Shown piece after piece: positions 26,858 to 35,815 of a stretch of 64,000 nt of DNA (within the stretch, counting starts at the first letter, position 1; each line of letters begins with the position of its first letter). The position numbers and the translations under genes were made by a program. The notes beneath the pieces were generated by a model. It saw only the letters and a program-made list of their open reading frames with translations. It was not told the origin of the DNA and did no database searches. Origin of the DNA: JAPLDP01 sp964628285 (lineage in GTDB: Bacteria > Bacteroidota > Bacteroidia > Bacteroidales > JAGONC01); contig CAZVNP010000013.1 in NCBI GenBank assembly GCA_964628285.1, positions 1 to 64,000 of the forward strand. Reading direction: 5' to 3'.

Positions 26858-29830
26858 TCATAAAGCGGGGTGTTTCCCGCCTTTCTTCAATGCTTCATAG
26901 AACATTTTCTGTAACGTGGTCCTGATATCTCTGTCGATCAACTTATTATTGAGTGATGACGGGTGCACCCGGTTGGAGAGGAAGACGAATATAAGGTCGT
27001 TGACGGGATCGGCCCATATGTATGTCCCTGTGAAGCCGGTGTGTCCGAAGCTTTCCGGTGAGGCCAGCGTGCAGGCAGGGCCTTTGTCTTTCAGCAACGG
27101 GTCGGGTTTGTCGAAGCCCAGTCCCCGCCGGTTGCCGTTCCCGGGAAACTGGCGCCGTGTGAACCCGGCCACCGTCGCGCTGTCGATGTATTGCTTTCCG
27201 GCATAACGACCGTGCTGCAACAGCATCTGCATGATCACCATCAGGTCGTTCGCATCGGAGAAGAGACCGGCGTGACCCGACACGCCGCCCAGCATGGCTG
27301 CGCCGGGATCATGGACGTCGCCCCACAGAAGCTGGTGCCGGAACACGGTATCCATCTCCGTCGGAACAATGTCGTCACGGATTGTGTGCTCCAGAGGTCT
27401 GAAACACATGGTAGTGAGTCCCAGCGGACGGTAAAAATTTCTCTCAACGTAATTTTCGAGCGGCTTGTTGGTAATGTCTTCGATGATGCGTTTGAGGAAA
27501 TAAAAGCCCAGGTCGCTGTAAAGGTATTTTTTCTGCTTTATCAGAGGGGAGACAACGATAGTGTCATAAAGGATATCAGGGTAATCACGCCGGATGTAAA
27601 GACTTTCGGCCACTCTGTAAGGAAAGCGCACGGAAACGGCATGGCTGAAAACATTCGTGTCGGGTATGCCGTCATGCACCACCTCCTGGTAAAACGGTAT
27701 CCAGGCTTTCAGGCGGGCCTGATGGGTCATTATGTCACGCAGAAGGATCGCCTCCTTATCGGTGCCCCTGATAAAAGGCAGGTAATCCGATAGTGTCTTG
27801 TCCAAGTCTATCCGGCCTTCGTCGTACAGTTTCATCACGGCCAGCGTTGTGGCGGCCACTTTGGTTATTGATGCCAGATCATAAAGGTCCGTGTTCTTCA
27901 CCGGCCGGGAGCGATCGTAGCGGTGGTACCCGAACGATCGCTGGTAAAAGACCTTTCCGTCTTTCGCGGCCATCACCTGGCACCCGGGAAAAACGGAATC
28001 GGCCATGCACCTGTTGATGAGGCTGTCGATACCATACAGGTCCTCCCGGCTGACTCCCGCTTCATCAGGGATCACATAGGCCAGTTTTCCGGTTTCACGT
28101 GTCACGATACCGCTGTTCAAAGGGAACGCCCCGGAGCCTGTCACCGGCAGATGACCCCGGGCCGGCAAGCTGCCGAAGATGATCTGTGCCGATACCTCCT
28201 GTGCGTCAGGGGTATCCTGGTAGGAGACCAGGATAGCCGCGGCATGCCGCAGGCTGTCCAGCCACGCCAGTGCATAAGGGCTGCCAAAAACATCGAGGAT
28301 GACGCTTTTTTGTTCCTGAAGACGTGACAGCAGGGACAGTAACTCCGGTGTCATGCCGTAGTTCATCTGTGGCCGGTAAGAGAGACCATGAAGTGAAATG
28401 ATGATCAGGTTATATGGTTTCAATGCATTCAGAAGGCTGTCGGCCAAGCTGTCCAGACCTTCATAGGGATGGTAAAAATGAGCGGCGGCGGCGAAATTGT
28501 CCGACATATCCTGAAAAAGTGTCGTTCCGTCCGTACCCAGGGAGAGCGTGGCTATGTGCAGTGTGTCGTTAAGTTTCAGCGGGATCAGGTCACCGTCGTT
28601 GCGGACCAGTGTGACGGCCTTCTCAAAGATCTGACGTGTGATCAGCCTGGCCTCGCCCCTGTCGAGATCGCGTATGACATGAGCGGTGTCGGCCGGCTTA
28701 TAATGACTCAGACCGGCGAGGTATTTATATGTCAGGATCTTGCGGCACCGCGCATCAATATCTGACTGGCTGATGATCCCATCGTTGACAGCCTGTTTAA
28801 AACGGCGGACAGCCTTAGGCACATCATGCGGCAGCAACAGAATGTCATTGCCGGCAAGGAAAGCCCTTATTTCAATGTCGCCCGGCGCAAAATATCCGGT
28901 GACCCCTTTCATATCTAAGGCATCGGTGATGGTCAGTCCGTTGAAGCCGAGCGAGTTGTGCAGCAGTGTTGTCACCACGGAGGGTGACAGTGTGGCGGCG
29001 ACGTTCGGTGAGGAGTCATATGCGGGCACGAACAGGTGGGCGGTCATGACGCCACCGACACCATTTTGTATCAGACGGCGGAAGGGCACCAGCTCGACAC
29101 TATCCAGCCTGTCGCCGGAATGGGTGATGACAGGCAGTGTATAGTGCGAGTCCTCGCCCGTGTCGCCATGGCCTGGAAAATGTTTGGCCACGGCGATGAC
29201 ACCATGGTCCTGCAAGCCACGCATATACTGAAGGCCCAGGGCCGCCACACGGTGTTTGTCTTCACCGAACGACCGGTAACCGATCACCGGATTTGCCGGA
29301 TTGCTGTTGATATCGACCACCGGGGCGAGGTTCATTTGTATGCCCAGGCGTTTGCACTGCCTGGCGATCTCACCGGCCATTCTGTATACGAGCGAATCAT
29401 CAGCGGCGGCTCCCAACGTCATCTGCCAGGGAAACGACCAGGTGCTGTCGAGCCGCATGCCCAAGCCCCATTCGGCATCAATGGATATCAGCAGGGGCAC
29501 TTTGGCCAGTCTCTGGTAATAATTGGTGAGTAGCACCTGCCGCACCGGCCCGCCCTGGAAAAAGGTCAGCCCTCCGATAGCGTATCTGTTCAGCAGGTCG
29601 CCGATCTTTTTCATCTCATCCCTGTCCCCCCTTGAATAAGCCCTGACTGAAAAAAGCTGTGCAATCCTCTCCTCGGGCGTCAGGGTCCGCAATACCGAAT
29701 CGACCCACCGGTTATCCACATGCCTGTCAAATCCATAAAGGATTTGGCGGGGCTGCGCATATAACCTCAATCCGTGACAGGTAAAAAAACATAGCAATGA
29801 AAAAAAGAGGAGCAGGATATTTTTTTTCAT
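26858..29830 (-). CDS. GH3 beta-N-acetylhexosaminidase-like / beta-lactamase-like fusion, exported
   Basis: 990 residues with a signal peptide (about 1-25). Residues about 35-390 form a glycoside hydrolase family 3 domain of the NagZ type, with the KHFPGHGDTGEDSH loop (about 217-230) that supplies the acid/base His and Asp, and the ITDALDMKG nucleophile segment near 300. A linking alpha/beta domain follows (about 400-590). The C-terminal third is a serine beta-lactamase/transpeptidase-like domain with Ser654-x-x-Lys657 (SITK), a Y-S-D in place of Y-x-N, and HTGFTG near the end. The combination points to periplasmic peptidoglycan or amino-sugar turnover. This fusion is known in Bacteroidota; which of the two activities works in vivo is unclear. 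Confidence 0.88.
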   Translation of the reverse strand: MKKNILLLFFSLLCFFTCHGLRLYAQPRQILYGFDRHVDNRWVDSVLRTLTPEERIAQLFSVRAYSRGDRDEMKKIGDLLNRYAIGGLTFFQGGPVRQVLLTNYYQRLAKVPLLISIDAEWGLGMRLDSTWSFPWQMTLGAAADDSLVYRMAGEIARQCKRLGIQMNLAPVVDINSNPANPVIGYRSFGEDKHRVAALGLQYMRGLQDHGVIAVAKHFPGHGDTGEDSHYTLPVITHSGDRLDSVELVPFRRLIQNGVGGVMTAHLFVPAYDSSPNVAATLSPSVVTTLLHNSLGFNGLTITDALDMKGVTGYFAPGDIEIRAFLAGNDILLLPHDVPKAVRRFKQAVNDGIISQSDIDARCRKILTYKYLAGLSHYKPADTAHVIRDLDRGEARLITRQIFEKAVTLVRNDGDLIPLKLNDTLHIATLSLGTDGTTLFQDMSDNFAAAAHFYHPYEGLDSLADSLLNALKPYNLIIISLHGLSYRPQMNYGMTPELLSLLSRLQEQKSVILDVFGSPYALAWLDSLRHAAAILVSYQDTPDAQEVSAQIIFGSLPARGHLPVTGSGAFPLNSGIVTRETGKLAYVIPDEAGVSREDLYGIDSLINRCMADSVFPGCQVMAAKDGKVFYQRSFGYHRYDRSRPVKNTDLYDLASITKVAATTLAVMKLYDEGRIDLDKTLSDYLPFIRGTDKEAILLRDIMTHQARLKAWIPFYQEVVHDGIPDTNVFSHAVSVRFPYRVAESLYIRRDYPDILYDTIVVSPLIKQKKYLYSDLGFYFLKRIIEDITNKPLENYVERNFYRPLGLTTMCFRPLEHTIRDDIVPTEMDTVFRHQLLWGDVHDPGAAMLGGVSGHAGLFSDANDLMVIMQMLLQHGRYAGKQYIDSATVAGFTRRQFPGNGNRRGLGFDKPDPLLKDKGPACTLASPESFGHTGFTGTYIWADPVNDLIFVFLSNRVHPSSLNNKLIDRDIRTTLQKMFYEALKKGGKHPAL

Positions 29831-29845
29831 GAAACGTAAAAACAG

Positions 29846-31429
29846 TTGAAAGCTTCAAAAGTAATAAAAGGTACGACAACACCACCGGATATTATCTCTT
29901 TTATCAAATCAGCACATTTCAACAGGAATATCATCATTTTTTCGTTATTTTTGAACACTATCATTCATTATATTACGTTAAACAGACATCAGGGTCATAT
30001 ATCAACCGACATTATCAGCGCGCATTCATATGGTATTTTACGTAGCCTCGTGCCGGCGGTCATCACCTCTCTTTTTCTGATGAGCCCTGGGGCAGGTTTT
30101 TCCCAAAACAAGGGTGAGAAAGAGGCTATTCCGCCGACCACGCGTATCCTGTTTGTCTTCGATGCTTCTCAAAGCATGGGAGGGCAATGGCAAAGCGGCA
30201 TCAAGTTCAACATTGCCCGCGATCTGCTGGCGCGCATGCTTGACAGCTTGCGGGGTGTTCCCAACCTGGAGATGGGCCTGCGTGTTTATGGGCACCAGAA
30301 ACCCGTGCCGCCGCAAGATTGCAACGACACCCGGCTGGAAGTTCCGATCGGTAAGAATAATATCTCACGCATTGAAAGCATCCTCAAAAATCTGGTGCCC
30401 CGCGGCACCACGCCGATCGCTTATTCTCTGGAACAGACAGAGAAGGACTTCACGCCCTGCGAAAACTGCCGCAACATCATTGTTCTGATCACCGACGGCG
30501 ATGAAGAGTGCGGTGGCGATCCCTGCGCCGTGTCGAGGGCACTCCAGCAAAAAGGGATCATGCTCAAGCCATTCATCATAGGCATAGGGCGTGATTTCAG
30601 GGCCGACTTTGAATGCGTCGGGAATTATTTCGATGCCTCCACCGAACACAACTTCCAGACGGTTTTAAAAGTGGTCATCTCACAGGCCCTTAATTCGACG
30701 ACAGCCCAGGTCAACCTTCTCGATGCCGACGGTAATCCCACCGAGACCAATGTCAACATGACCTTCTATGACAACCTCACGGGTGCCGTCAAGTACAATT
30801 TCATACATACTTTGAACAACAAGGGATTACCTGACACCATCCTCATCGATCCGCTGATCACTTACGACATCGTGGTTCACACCCTGCCACCGGTGAGGGC
30901 CGACAGTCTGAGGCTGACACCGGGGCAGCACACCATCATCCCGATCAGCACACCCCAGGGTTACCTCCGGCTGAAGGTAGGAAACAACGACCTGACGCTG
31001 CGCGACCTGAACTGTATCATACGGCAGAACGGCAAGATGGAGACCCTCAATGTACAGCCTTTCGGGACCACAGCCAAATACCTCACTGGTAAATACGACC
31101 TGGAGATTCTGTGCCTGCCACGCATCATGGTACCGGATGTCGACATCAGCCAGAGTCACACCACCACCGTCGAAATACCGTCGCCGGGCATTGTCATCAT
31201 CCAGAAATCGGTGTACGGTTACGGCAGCCTTTATTCAAAAATAAATAACCGGATGCAATGGATCTATGACCTGCGTGAAAACACATTGCAGGAATCGCTA
31301 ATGCTTCAGCCGGGGACCTATGCTGTTGTATTCCGTTCCAAATACCTCAACCATTCATTGTATACAATTGAAAAAACTTTTAAGATTGAATCCGGTGTAA
31401 GCACCACCGTCAATCTTTATTCCAATTGA
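29846..31429 (+). CDS. VWA-domain exported protein upstream of an ECF sigma gene
   Basis: 527 residues if read from the TTG at 29846. The start is uncertain: a GTG at 30050 (residue 69) would place a hydrophobic leader (VITSLFLMSPGAGFSQ) at the N-terminus and may be the true start. A von Willebrand A domain (about 98-285) has an intact MIDAS motif DASQS (Asp106, Ser108, Ser110) plus a later TDGDEECGGDPC. The rest is predicted beta-sandwich repeats (about 290-520). Extracytoplasmic VWA domains usually bind a protein partner through Mg2+. It is 12 bp upstream of the ECF sigma gene, so it may belong to the same regulon or sensing unit. Confidence 0.75.
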   Translation: MKASKVIKGTTTPPDIISFIKSAHFNRNIIIFSLFLNTIIHYITLNRHQGHISTDIISAHSYGILRSLVPAVITSLFLMSPGAGFSQNKGEKEAIPPTTRILFVFDASQSMGGQWQSGIKFNIARDLLARMLDSLRGVPNLEMGLRVYGHQKPVPPQDCNDTRLEVPIGKNNISRIESILKNLVPRGTTPIAYSLEQTEKDFTPCENCRNIIVLITDGDEECGGDPCAVSRALQQKGIMLKPFIIGIGRDFRADFECVGNYFDASTEHNFQTVLKVVISQALNSTTAQVNLLDADGNPTETNVNMTFYDNLTGAVKYNFIHTLNNKGLPDTILIDPLITYDIVVHTLPPVRADSLRLTPGQHTIIPISTPQGYLRLKVGNNDLTLRDLNCIIRQNGKMETLNVQPFGTTAKYLTGKYDLEILCLPRIMVPDVDISQSHTTTVEIPSPGIVIIQKSVYGYGSLYSKINNRMQWIYDLRENTLQESLMLQPGTYAVVFRSKYLNHSLYTIEKTFKIESGVSTTVNLYSN

Positions 31430-31441
31430 TTTTCAACACCT

Positions 31442-31993
31442 GTGACTTCCGACCGGCCCGACAAGGAGATTTTGGATTTGTTCCGTGATGAGGTCACCAG
31501 GCACTCCGGTTTCGAGCTTCTGGTGAACACCTACCAGAAACCCGTGTACTGGCATATCAGGAGGTTGGTCATCGACCATGACGATACGAACGATCTTGTT
31601 CAGAATGTCTTTCTGAAGATCTGGGAGAACTTAGACCGTTTCAGGGAGCAGTCGCGACTGTTCACGTGGATTTACAGCATTGCCACCAATGAGGCCATCA
31701 GCTTCCTGAAACATAAACGCACCCGCTTTCTCCTGCCCCTGGGTGACGTTGAAAGCGATCTGGCGCAATCGCTTCATGATGATCCGTACTTCAGCGGTGA
31801 TGAGGTGCAAACCACACTCCATCAGGCTATCCTGACATTGCCGCTGAAACAGCGCATCGTCTTCACGATGAGGTATTATGATGAGCTGCCCTATGAGGAG
31901 ATGTCAGCGATACTGAAGACATCGGCGGGAGCTCTTAAAGCATCCTATCACCATGCGGCGAAAAAAATAGAGAAATACATTATGAACCATTAA
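31442..31993 (+). CDS. ECF-type RNA polymerase sigma factor
   Basis: 183 residues from a GTG start. Region 2 reads DDTNDLVQNVFLKIWENLDRFREQSRLFTWIYSIATNEAISFLK, and region 4 reads LPLKQRIVFTMRYYDELPYEEMSAIL..SAGALKASYHHAAKKI; both are standard for sigma-70 family ECF factors. It directs RNA polymerase to a stress or envelope regulon. It is followed by a one-TM protein and a CpxP-like protein, the usual partners in Bacteroidota. Confidence 0.92.
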   Translation: MTSDRPDKEILDLFRDEVTRHSGFELLVNTYQKPVYWHIRRLVIDHDDTNDLVQNVFLKIWENLDRFREQSRLFTWIYSIATNEAISFLKHKRTRFLLPLGDVESDLAQSLHDDPYFSGDEVQTTLHQAILTLPLKQRIVFTMRYYDELPYEEMSAILKTSAGALKASYHHAAKKIEKYIMNH

Positions 31994-32027
31994 ACCTTAA
32001 GGCGATTTTTCACTCTTATAATATAAA

Positions 32028-32519
32028 ATGACAAAAATCAGAAAAATAGATCCCCAGGAATCTGATCATGATAAGCAGTCTTTGCTTTCCAGATTGAAGG
32101 ATGTGAATCCTTTCATTACGCCCGAAGGTTATTTTGACACGCTGCCGCGCATCATCCTTGACAAGATTCATCAGGGGCGTCCCACAACACGGCGTCAACA
32201 CCGGCATTTGCAGCTCGCGCCGGCACGTCTGGCCGTGGCAGCCGTTATCTTACTATTCCTGGCAGCTGCCGTTTACTGGTTATTGTCGTCAAAGAGAACG
32301 TTTAACATGTCGTCGGCCGGCATGACCACCTGGGATCTGGTGTTTGACGAGAACGGCCGGCAGGTCATCAACTTTGACGATGCCATTCTGATGGAAACGC
32401 TGGCACATGAGATGACCTCCTTCGTTCCGTCAGTCCCCGGCGACAGCCTCACCGGTGAGGATATCATCAACTACCTGGTGAAGGATTATAACAATGAAGA
32501 TCTGATCTATGATCTCTGA
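32028..32519 (+). CDS. Single-pass membrane protein, candidate anti-sigma factor
   Basis: 163 residues. The N-terminal 65 residues are charged and cytosolic (FITPEGYFDTLPRIILDKI). One membrane helix (about 69-86, AVAAVILLFLAAAVYWLL) precedes a periplasmic tail of about 75 residues. Topology and position 34 bp after an ECF sigma gene fit an anti-sigma factor. The NPFxxPEGYFxxL motif is typical of the short Bacteroidota proteins that follow such sigma genes. No zinc-binding HxxxCxxC motif is present. The role is inferred from context. Confidence 0.6.
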   Translation: MTKIRKIDPQESDHDKQSLLSRLKDVNPFITPEGYFDTLPRIILDKIHQGRPTTRRQHRHLQLAPARLAVAAVILLFLAAAVYWLLSSKRTFNMSSAGMTTWDLVFDENGRQVINFDDAILMETLAHEMTSFVPSVPGDSLTGEDIINYLVKDYNNEDLIYDL

Positions 32520-32563
32520 GCCGTAAACACAGATCTTTAATATTAACCCAAATATTCCTTACA

Positions 32564-33052
32564 ATGACGAACACATATCATAACCTGTTAAAGGCAGGCC
32601 TCATCGCCATCCTGTTAACGGGCGCGACAGGTTTATTATCCGCCCAGCATGACCGTGATTTTCAAAAGAAAAGGGAGGAGATCAGGGCTCAGAAGATAGC
32701 TTTTATCACCACCCGTCTTAACCTCACCCCCGAGGAAGCCCAGAAGTTCTGGCCCGTGTATAATGAATACGAATCGAAAAAGGAAGCCATAAAAAGAGAA
32801 TTCCGCAAAGAGGCTGACCTGCATGATATCGATATTGACACCCTGACCGATGCCGAAGCGTCCAGGATCGCCGATGATCAGATCATCCAGGAGCAGCGTT
32901 TGCTCGATCTGGAAAAGGAATATTACATCAAATACAAAAGCGTGTTACCCATCAAAAAAGTCGTGCTTCTTTTCCAGGCCGATAAGGACTTCCAGCGGGT
33001 GCTGCTGCAGAAGATCAGGGAACAGGGGCCGCCGAACGTCCGCCACCGGTGA
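32564..33052 (+). CDS. CpxP/Spy-like periplasmic protein
   Basis: 162 residues with a signal peptide (ending LLSAQ). The mature part is highly helical and charged, with an LTPEEAQKFWPVYNEYE segment matching the LTxxQ motif region of Spy/CpxP and heavy-metal-sensor proteins. A second helix pair ends in an Arg-rich tail. Such proteins act as periplasmic chaperones or sensors that feed back on an envelope-stress response. Being last in the VWA-sigma-anti-sigma unit fits that role. Confidence 0.75.
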   Translation: MTNTYHNLLKAGLIAILLTGATGLLSAQHDRDFQKKREEIRAQKIAFITTRLNLTPEEAQKFWPVYNEYESKKEAIKREFRKEADLHDIDIDTLTDAEASRIADDQIIQEQRLLDLEKEYYIKYKSVLPIKKVVLLFQADKDFQRVLLQKIREQGPPNVRHR

Positions 33053-33054
33053 TC

Positions 33055-33612
33055 CTATTCGTTCTTCCAGTTATTGTATTGCTCTATGAGACTCACACAG
33101 GATTCGTCGGGGATGGTGACCTGTGTGGTGAGGCTCAGGGTCGTCGTACCTTCCGGCCAAAACACCACGGGCATGACCTCGCCACCATATGTGCCGTTGG
33201 CATCGAGGAAGGTCTCATTCTCCCAGGCACTGCATAACGAGTACATGACAGGGCTCTTGCGGTCATATTGAAACAGCCTCACGGCATCAAGATGGTCGAA
33301 TTGCATGGTCACCTCGGCACACAACATGCCATTTTCCTCATACAACTTTTTTTGAATGTCGGTAGCTTCCGGAAAATCATTTTCCAGCTGATCACCATAC
33401 AGGTATGTGTTGATCAATTCGTCGAAATCTTCAGAGGACACGTCATTGCCTTCATCCATCACCGACATGATGTTGATAAACCGGATAGTGAGCTTACCTG
33501 AATTCTTACCTGTCATCTCAAAGGAATATTCTTTCTTTTCGCATGTGAGGCACCCGCTGAGAAGAAAAGCCACCGACGCAAGGATCATCAGATAGGAACA
33601 TGTTTTTTTCAT
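33055..33612 (-). CDS. Lipoprotein of unknown function
   Basis: 185 residues. The signal sequence ends AFLLSGC (lipobox LSGC, Cys at about 21). The mature protein starts with CEKKEYSFEMTGKNSGKLTIRFINIMS, then alternating strands and an acidic helix, and ends in WPEGTTTLSLTTQVTIPDESCVSLIEQYNNW. It resembles a family of single-domain lipoproteins common in Bacteroidota but with no known function. It converges on the CpxP-like gene with only 2 bp between the stops. Confidence 0.7.
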   Translation of the reverse strand: MKKTCSYLMILASVAFLLSGCLTCEKKEYSFEMTGKNSGKLTIRFINIMSVMDEGNDVSSEDFDELINTYLYGDQLENDFPEATDIQKKLYEENGMLCAEVTMQFDHLDAVRLFQYDRKSPVMYSLCSAWENETFLDANGTYGGEVMPVVFWPEGTTTLSLTTQVTIPDESCVSLIEQYNNWKNE

Positions 33613-33785
33613 AGCCTGAGCTGTTTAAGTGAATATCACCATTCGCTATAAATTGTAATTTTGTTCTCAAATATAGAAAGGTTCTTTGCATTTTCAAAAT
33701 AAATTCACAGGTATCTTTCTGAATGCCCGGTCGGAAGTAAAAATAAGACCGGCCTGACAGCCATGACGGAGTTATTTTTCCTGCC

Positions 33786-34397
33786 ATGTTTGAACAACTC
33801 TATCAAAACACCCTCCACACCTCCTGGGTGGAAATCATCGCCGTTATCTTCGGCATCCTGAGCGTGTGGTTTGCCAGGAAAGAGAATATTCTGGTCTATC
33901 CCACCGGCATCATCAATGTGCTCATCTATGTCTACCTCAGCTTTAAGGCGGGGCTGTATGCTCTGATGGGCATCAATTTCTTCTATTTCATCATGAGCGT
34001 TTACGGGTGGTACAGCTGGACTCACAAGGATACCGACAGGCAGGTTCTGGCCATCACGTGGTGCAACCTCACCTATCACATCATCAACGTGATAGCCTTA
34101 GCCGTATTCTTCGTGCTGCTGCGTTATATCCTCATGTATTTCACCGACAGCACGGTGCCCAACCTGGATGCCCTGACCACCTCCATTTTCATCGTGGCTA
34201 TGTGGCTTATGGCCCGCAAGAAAGTGGAAAACTGGATCGGATGGATCGTCGGTGATGTCATCTGTATTCCGCTGTACGCATCGAAAGGATTGGTTTTCAC
34301 CAGCGTGCAATATATTGTCTTTCTCATCATCGCCGTGATGGGATTCATCGAATGGCGCAGGAAAACCATTGAAAAGGCCAGGAAGGCGGGAGCATGA
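33786..34397 (+). CDS. pnuC: Nicotinamide riboside transporter
   Basis: 203 residues, about seven membrane segments, with the PnuC signatures SVYGWYSW (about 76-83) and NWIGWIVGDVICIPLYASKGL (about 149-170). The last helix ends FIEWRRK. It carries a pyridine or related ribonucleoside across the inner membrane. The next gene, overlapping by 4 bp, is a NadR-type kinase that would phosphorylate nicotinamide riboside, trapping it for NAD synthesis. The 172-bp gap upstream contains a small CCGGTC/GACCGG hairpin but no TPP or NAD riboswitch that I could recognise, which argues against a thiamine-type PnuT. Confidence 0.88.
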   Translation: MFEQLYQNTLHTSWVEIIAVIFGILSVWFARKENILVYPTGIINVLIYVYLSFKAGLYALMGINFFYFIMSVYGWYSWTHKDTDRQVLAITWCNLTYHIINVIALAVFFVLLRYILMYFTDSTVPNLDALTTSIFIVAMWLMARKKVENWIGWIVGDVICIPLYASKGLVFTSVQYIVFLIIAVMGFIEWRRKTIEKARKAGA

Positions 34398-34930
34398 TAC
34401 GGCGTGTGGCCATCACCGGACCTGAATCGACAGGCAAGTCGACACTGGCACAGCGCCTGGCCGACCACTATCACACGTTGTGGGTGCCGGAGTATGCCAG
34501 GGATTATATTGATCATCTTGAAAGGCCCTATGATTTGAACGATATCATTGAGATTGCCAAAGAACAGTATAAGCGTGAAGAAGCGATGGCCGCCGTAGCC
34601 AACGGCCTTCTTTTCTGCGACACCGATTTTATCGTGCTGAAAATCTGGTGTGAGTTCAAATACAAGAGCTGCCCGCCCTGGATCCTCGACAAGGTCAACC
34701 ATCATATCTACGATCTGTATCTGCTGCCCGATATCGATCTTCCCTGGAGCTATGATCCCCAGCGTGAGCACCCCCATCTAAGGGAGTTGCTTTTTTCGCT
34801 CTATGAAAACGAGCTGAAAGACCGTCATCTGAATTATACCATCATCAGAGGTGAAGGGGACGACAGGATAAAAAAGGCCATCGTGGCCGTAAAGGGATTG
34901 TTAGAAGGGAAAAAGCATCAGCGGCGATAA
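34394..34930 (+). CDS. NadR-like AAA ATPase (ribosylnicotinamide kinase type)
   Basis: 178 residues. Walker A is GPESTGKST at residues 9-17, followed by VPEYARDYI (substrate-binding loop), FCDTDFIVLKIW and DIDLPWSYDPQREH, the pattern of the C-terminal kinase domain of NadR. The DNA-binding and adenylyltransferase domains of E. coli NadR are absent, so this is the kinase alone. It would make NMN from nicotinamide riboside. The ATG overlaps the pnuC stop (translational coupling), supporting a shared salvage pathway. Confidence 0.85.
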   Translation: MIRRVAITGPESTGKSTLAQRLADHYHTLWVPEYARDYIDHLERPYDLNDIIEIAKEQYKREEAMAAVANGLLFCDTDFIVLKIWCEFKYKSCPPWILDKVNHHIYDLYLLPDIDLPWSYDPQREHPHLRELLFSLYENELKDRHLNYTIIRGEGDDRIKKAIVAVKGLLEGKKHQRR

Positions 34931-34948
34931 CAACACCTTGCCGATGCC

Positions 34949-35590
34949 TTATGGCTCACCGGCATTCGTTATCCTGTAAAATGTGCCTTTTTCGGTGACG
35001 ATCATCTCAACGATCTTCAGCACGACGAGGTTGACCAGTATGGTCTCCCCTTTTTTCCGTGATACTTTGGCCTGGCGGCAGAATGCCGACAGGGTGATGG
35101 ATCCTTTTTTCCCGAGATAGTCAAGCAGCCACCGTTCCTTGTCGGAGTAACGCAGGACGACACCCTGCTTTTGCTTCTGTTTCTCCCACACTTTCAATAA
35201 CACTGAGTTAGCGAGAAGATTCTGGTCTTTTACGCGGATGTAGACAAACCACCGGCCGTCTTTATCCTGGGCATAATGCGGCAGGGTATGGCTTTTAGGT
35301 ATTGTCACCTCCACGACGGTCTTACCTTCCAGTTCCCACTCCTTGGTGGTGAAGAGCACCGGCGGTTTGCTGTAAAGGTTGGCGGCGGCTTCGACCATGA
35401 AAAGCTCTTCGTCGGAGCGGACGCCTGCGATGGCGCCGTTATCCTTCACGCCGACGAGCAGCGTGCCGCCGTCGGTGTTGGCAAAAGCCACCAGGCTGCG
35501 CGCGATCTTGCGCGAGTCGGCGATCTCAAACTTGAAATCCAGCTGCTGGTGCTCGCCCTGTTCGATGAGTTTTTTAATGTAATGGGTCAT
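34949..35590 (-). CDS. AlbA_2 (Schlafen-like) domain protein
   Basis: 213 residues from the ATG at 35590 (a TTG 5 codons upstream is possible). The N-terminal domain has the AlbA_2 pattern: E-x-x-x-L-D-F-K-x (QLDFKFEIAD), FANTDGGTLLVGVKDNG, then EVTIPKSHTLPHYAQDKDGRWFVYIRVKDQN. A short C-terminal winged-helix-like part follows (about 150-213). Proteins of this group bind nucleic acid and are often annotated as putative transcriptional regulators. It converges on the pnuC pair; no partner gene is apparent. Confidence 0.8.
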   Translation of the reverse strand: MTHYIKKLIEQGEHQQLDFKFEIADSRKIARSLVAFANTDGGTLLVGVKDNGAIAGVRSDEELFMVEAAANLYSKPPVLFTTKEWELEGKTVVEVTIPKSHTLPHYAQDKDGRWFVYIRVKDQNLLANSVLLKVWEKQKQKQGVVLRYSDKERWLLDYLGKKGSITLSAFCRQAKVSRKKGETILVNLVVLKIVEMIVTEKGTFYRITNAGEP

Positions 35591-35739
35591 GGAAATGGTG
35601 GTCAAATGATCGTAACATCGGGCCGGCCGGATTGCTAAAATATAAAATTAATGGTTCCCGTCATGATGGGCAATGTGCACTTGCTAATTTTATTTGAAAA
35701 AATAACAGGCGAAGGCGGGATTGCGGGTTGCAGGCCGCA

Positions 35740-35795
35740 CAGCCCCCTACCCAATCCTTCCCCCATGTTGGGGGAAGGGATCAGGGGACAGGGGC
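35740..35795 (+). repeat. Repeat module A, copy 2
   Basis: Starts CAGCCCCCTACCC and ends GGGGACAGGGGC, with a near-palindromic CTTCCCCCATG-ttgGGGGAAG core. Same orientation as copies 1 and 3. It is followed after 20 bp by module C. Confidence 0.85.
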
Positions 35796-35815
35796 TGATC
35801 ATTGGATGTGAAAAT

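Noticed and set aside
27191..27793. Long plus-strand frame opposite the GH3/beta-lactamase gene
   Set aside because: It lies entirely in a real, motif-bearing gene in the other direction and has no recognisable protein features; a codon-bias shadow.
30050..31429. VWA gene starting at GTG 30050
   Set aside because: Not excluded, but the leader lacks the positive residue expected at its N-terminus, so the longer start was kept as the coordinate with this noted as an alternative.
33720..33760. Riboswitch before pnuC
   Set aside because: Only a six-pair CCGGTC/GACCGG hairpin is present, with none of the known TPP or NAD riboswitch core motifs.
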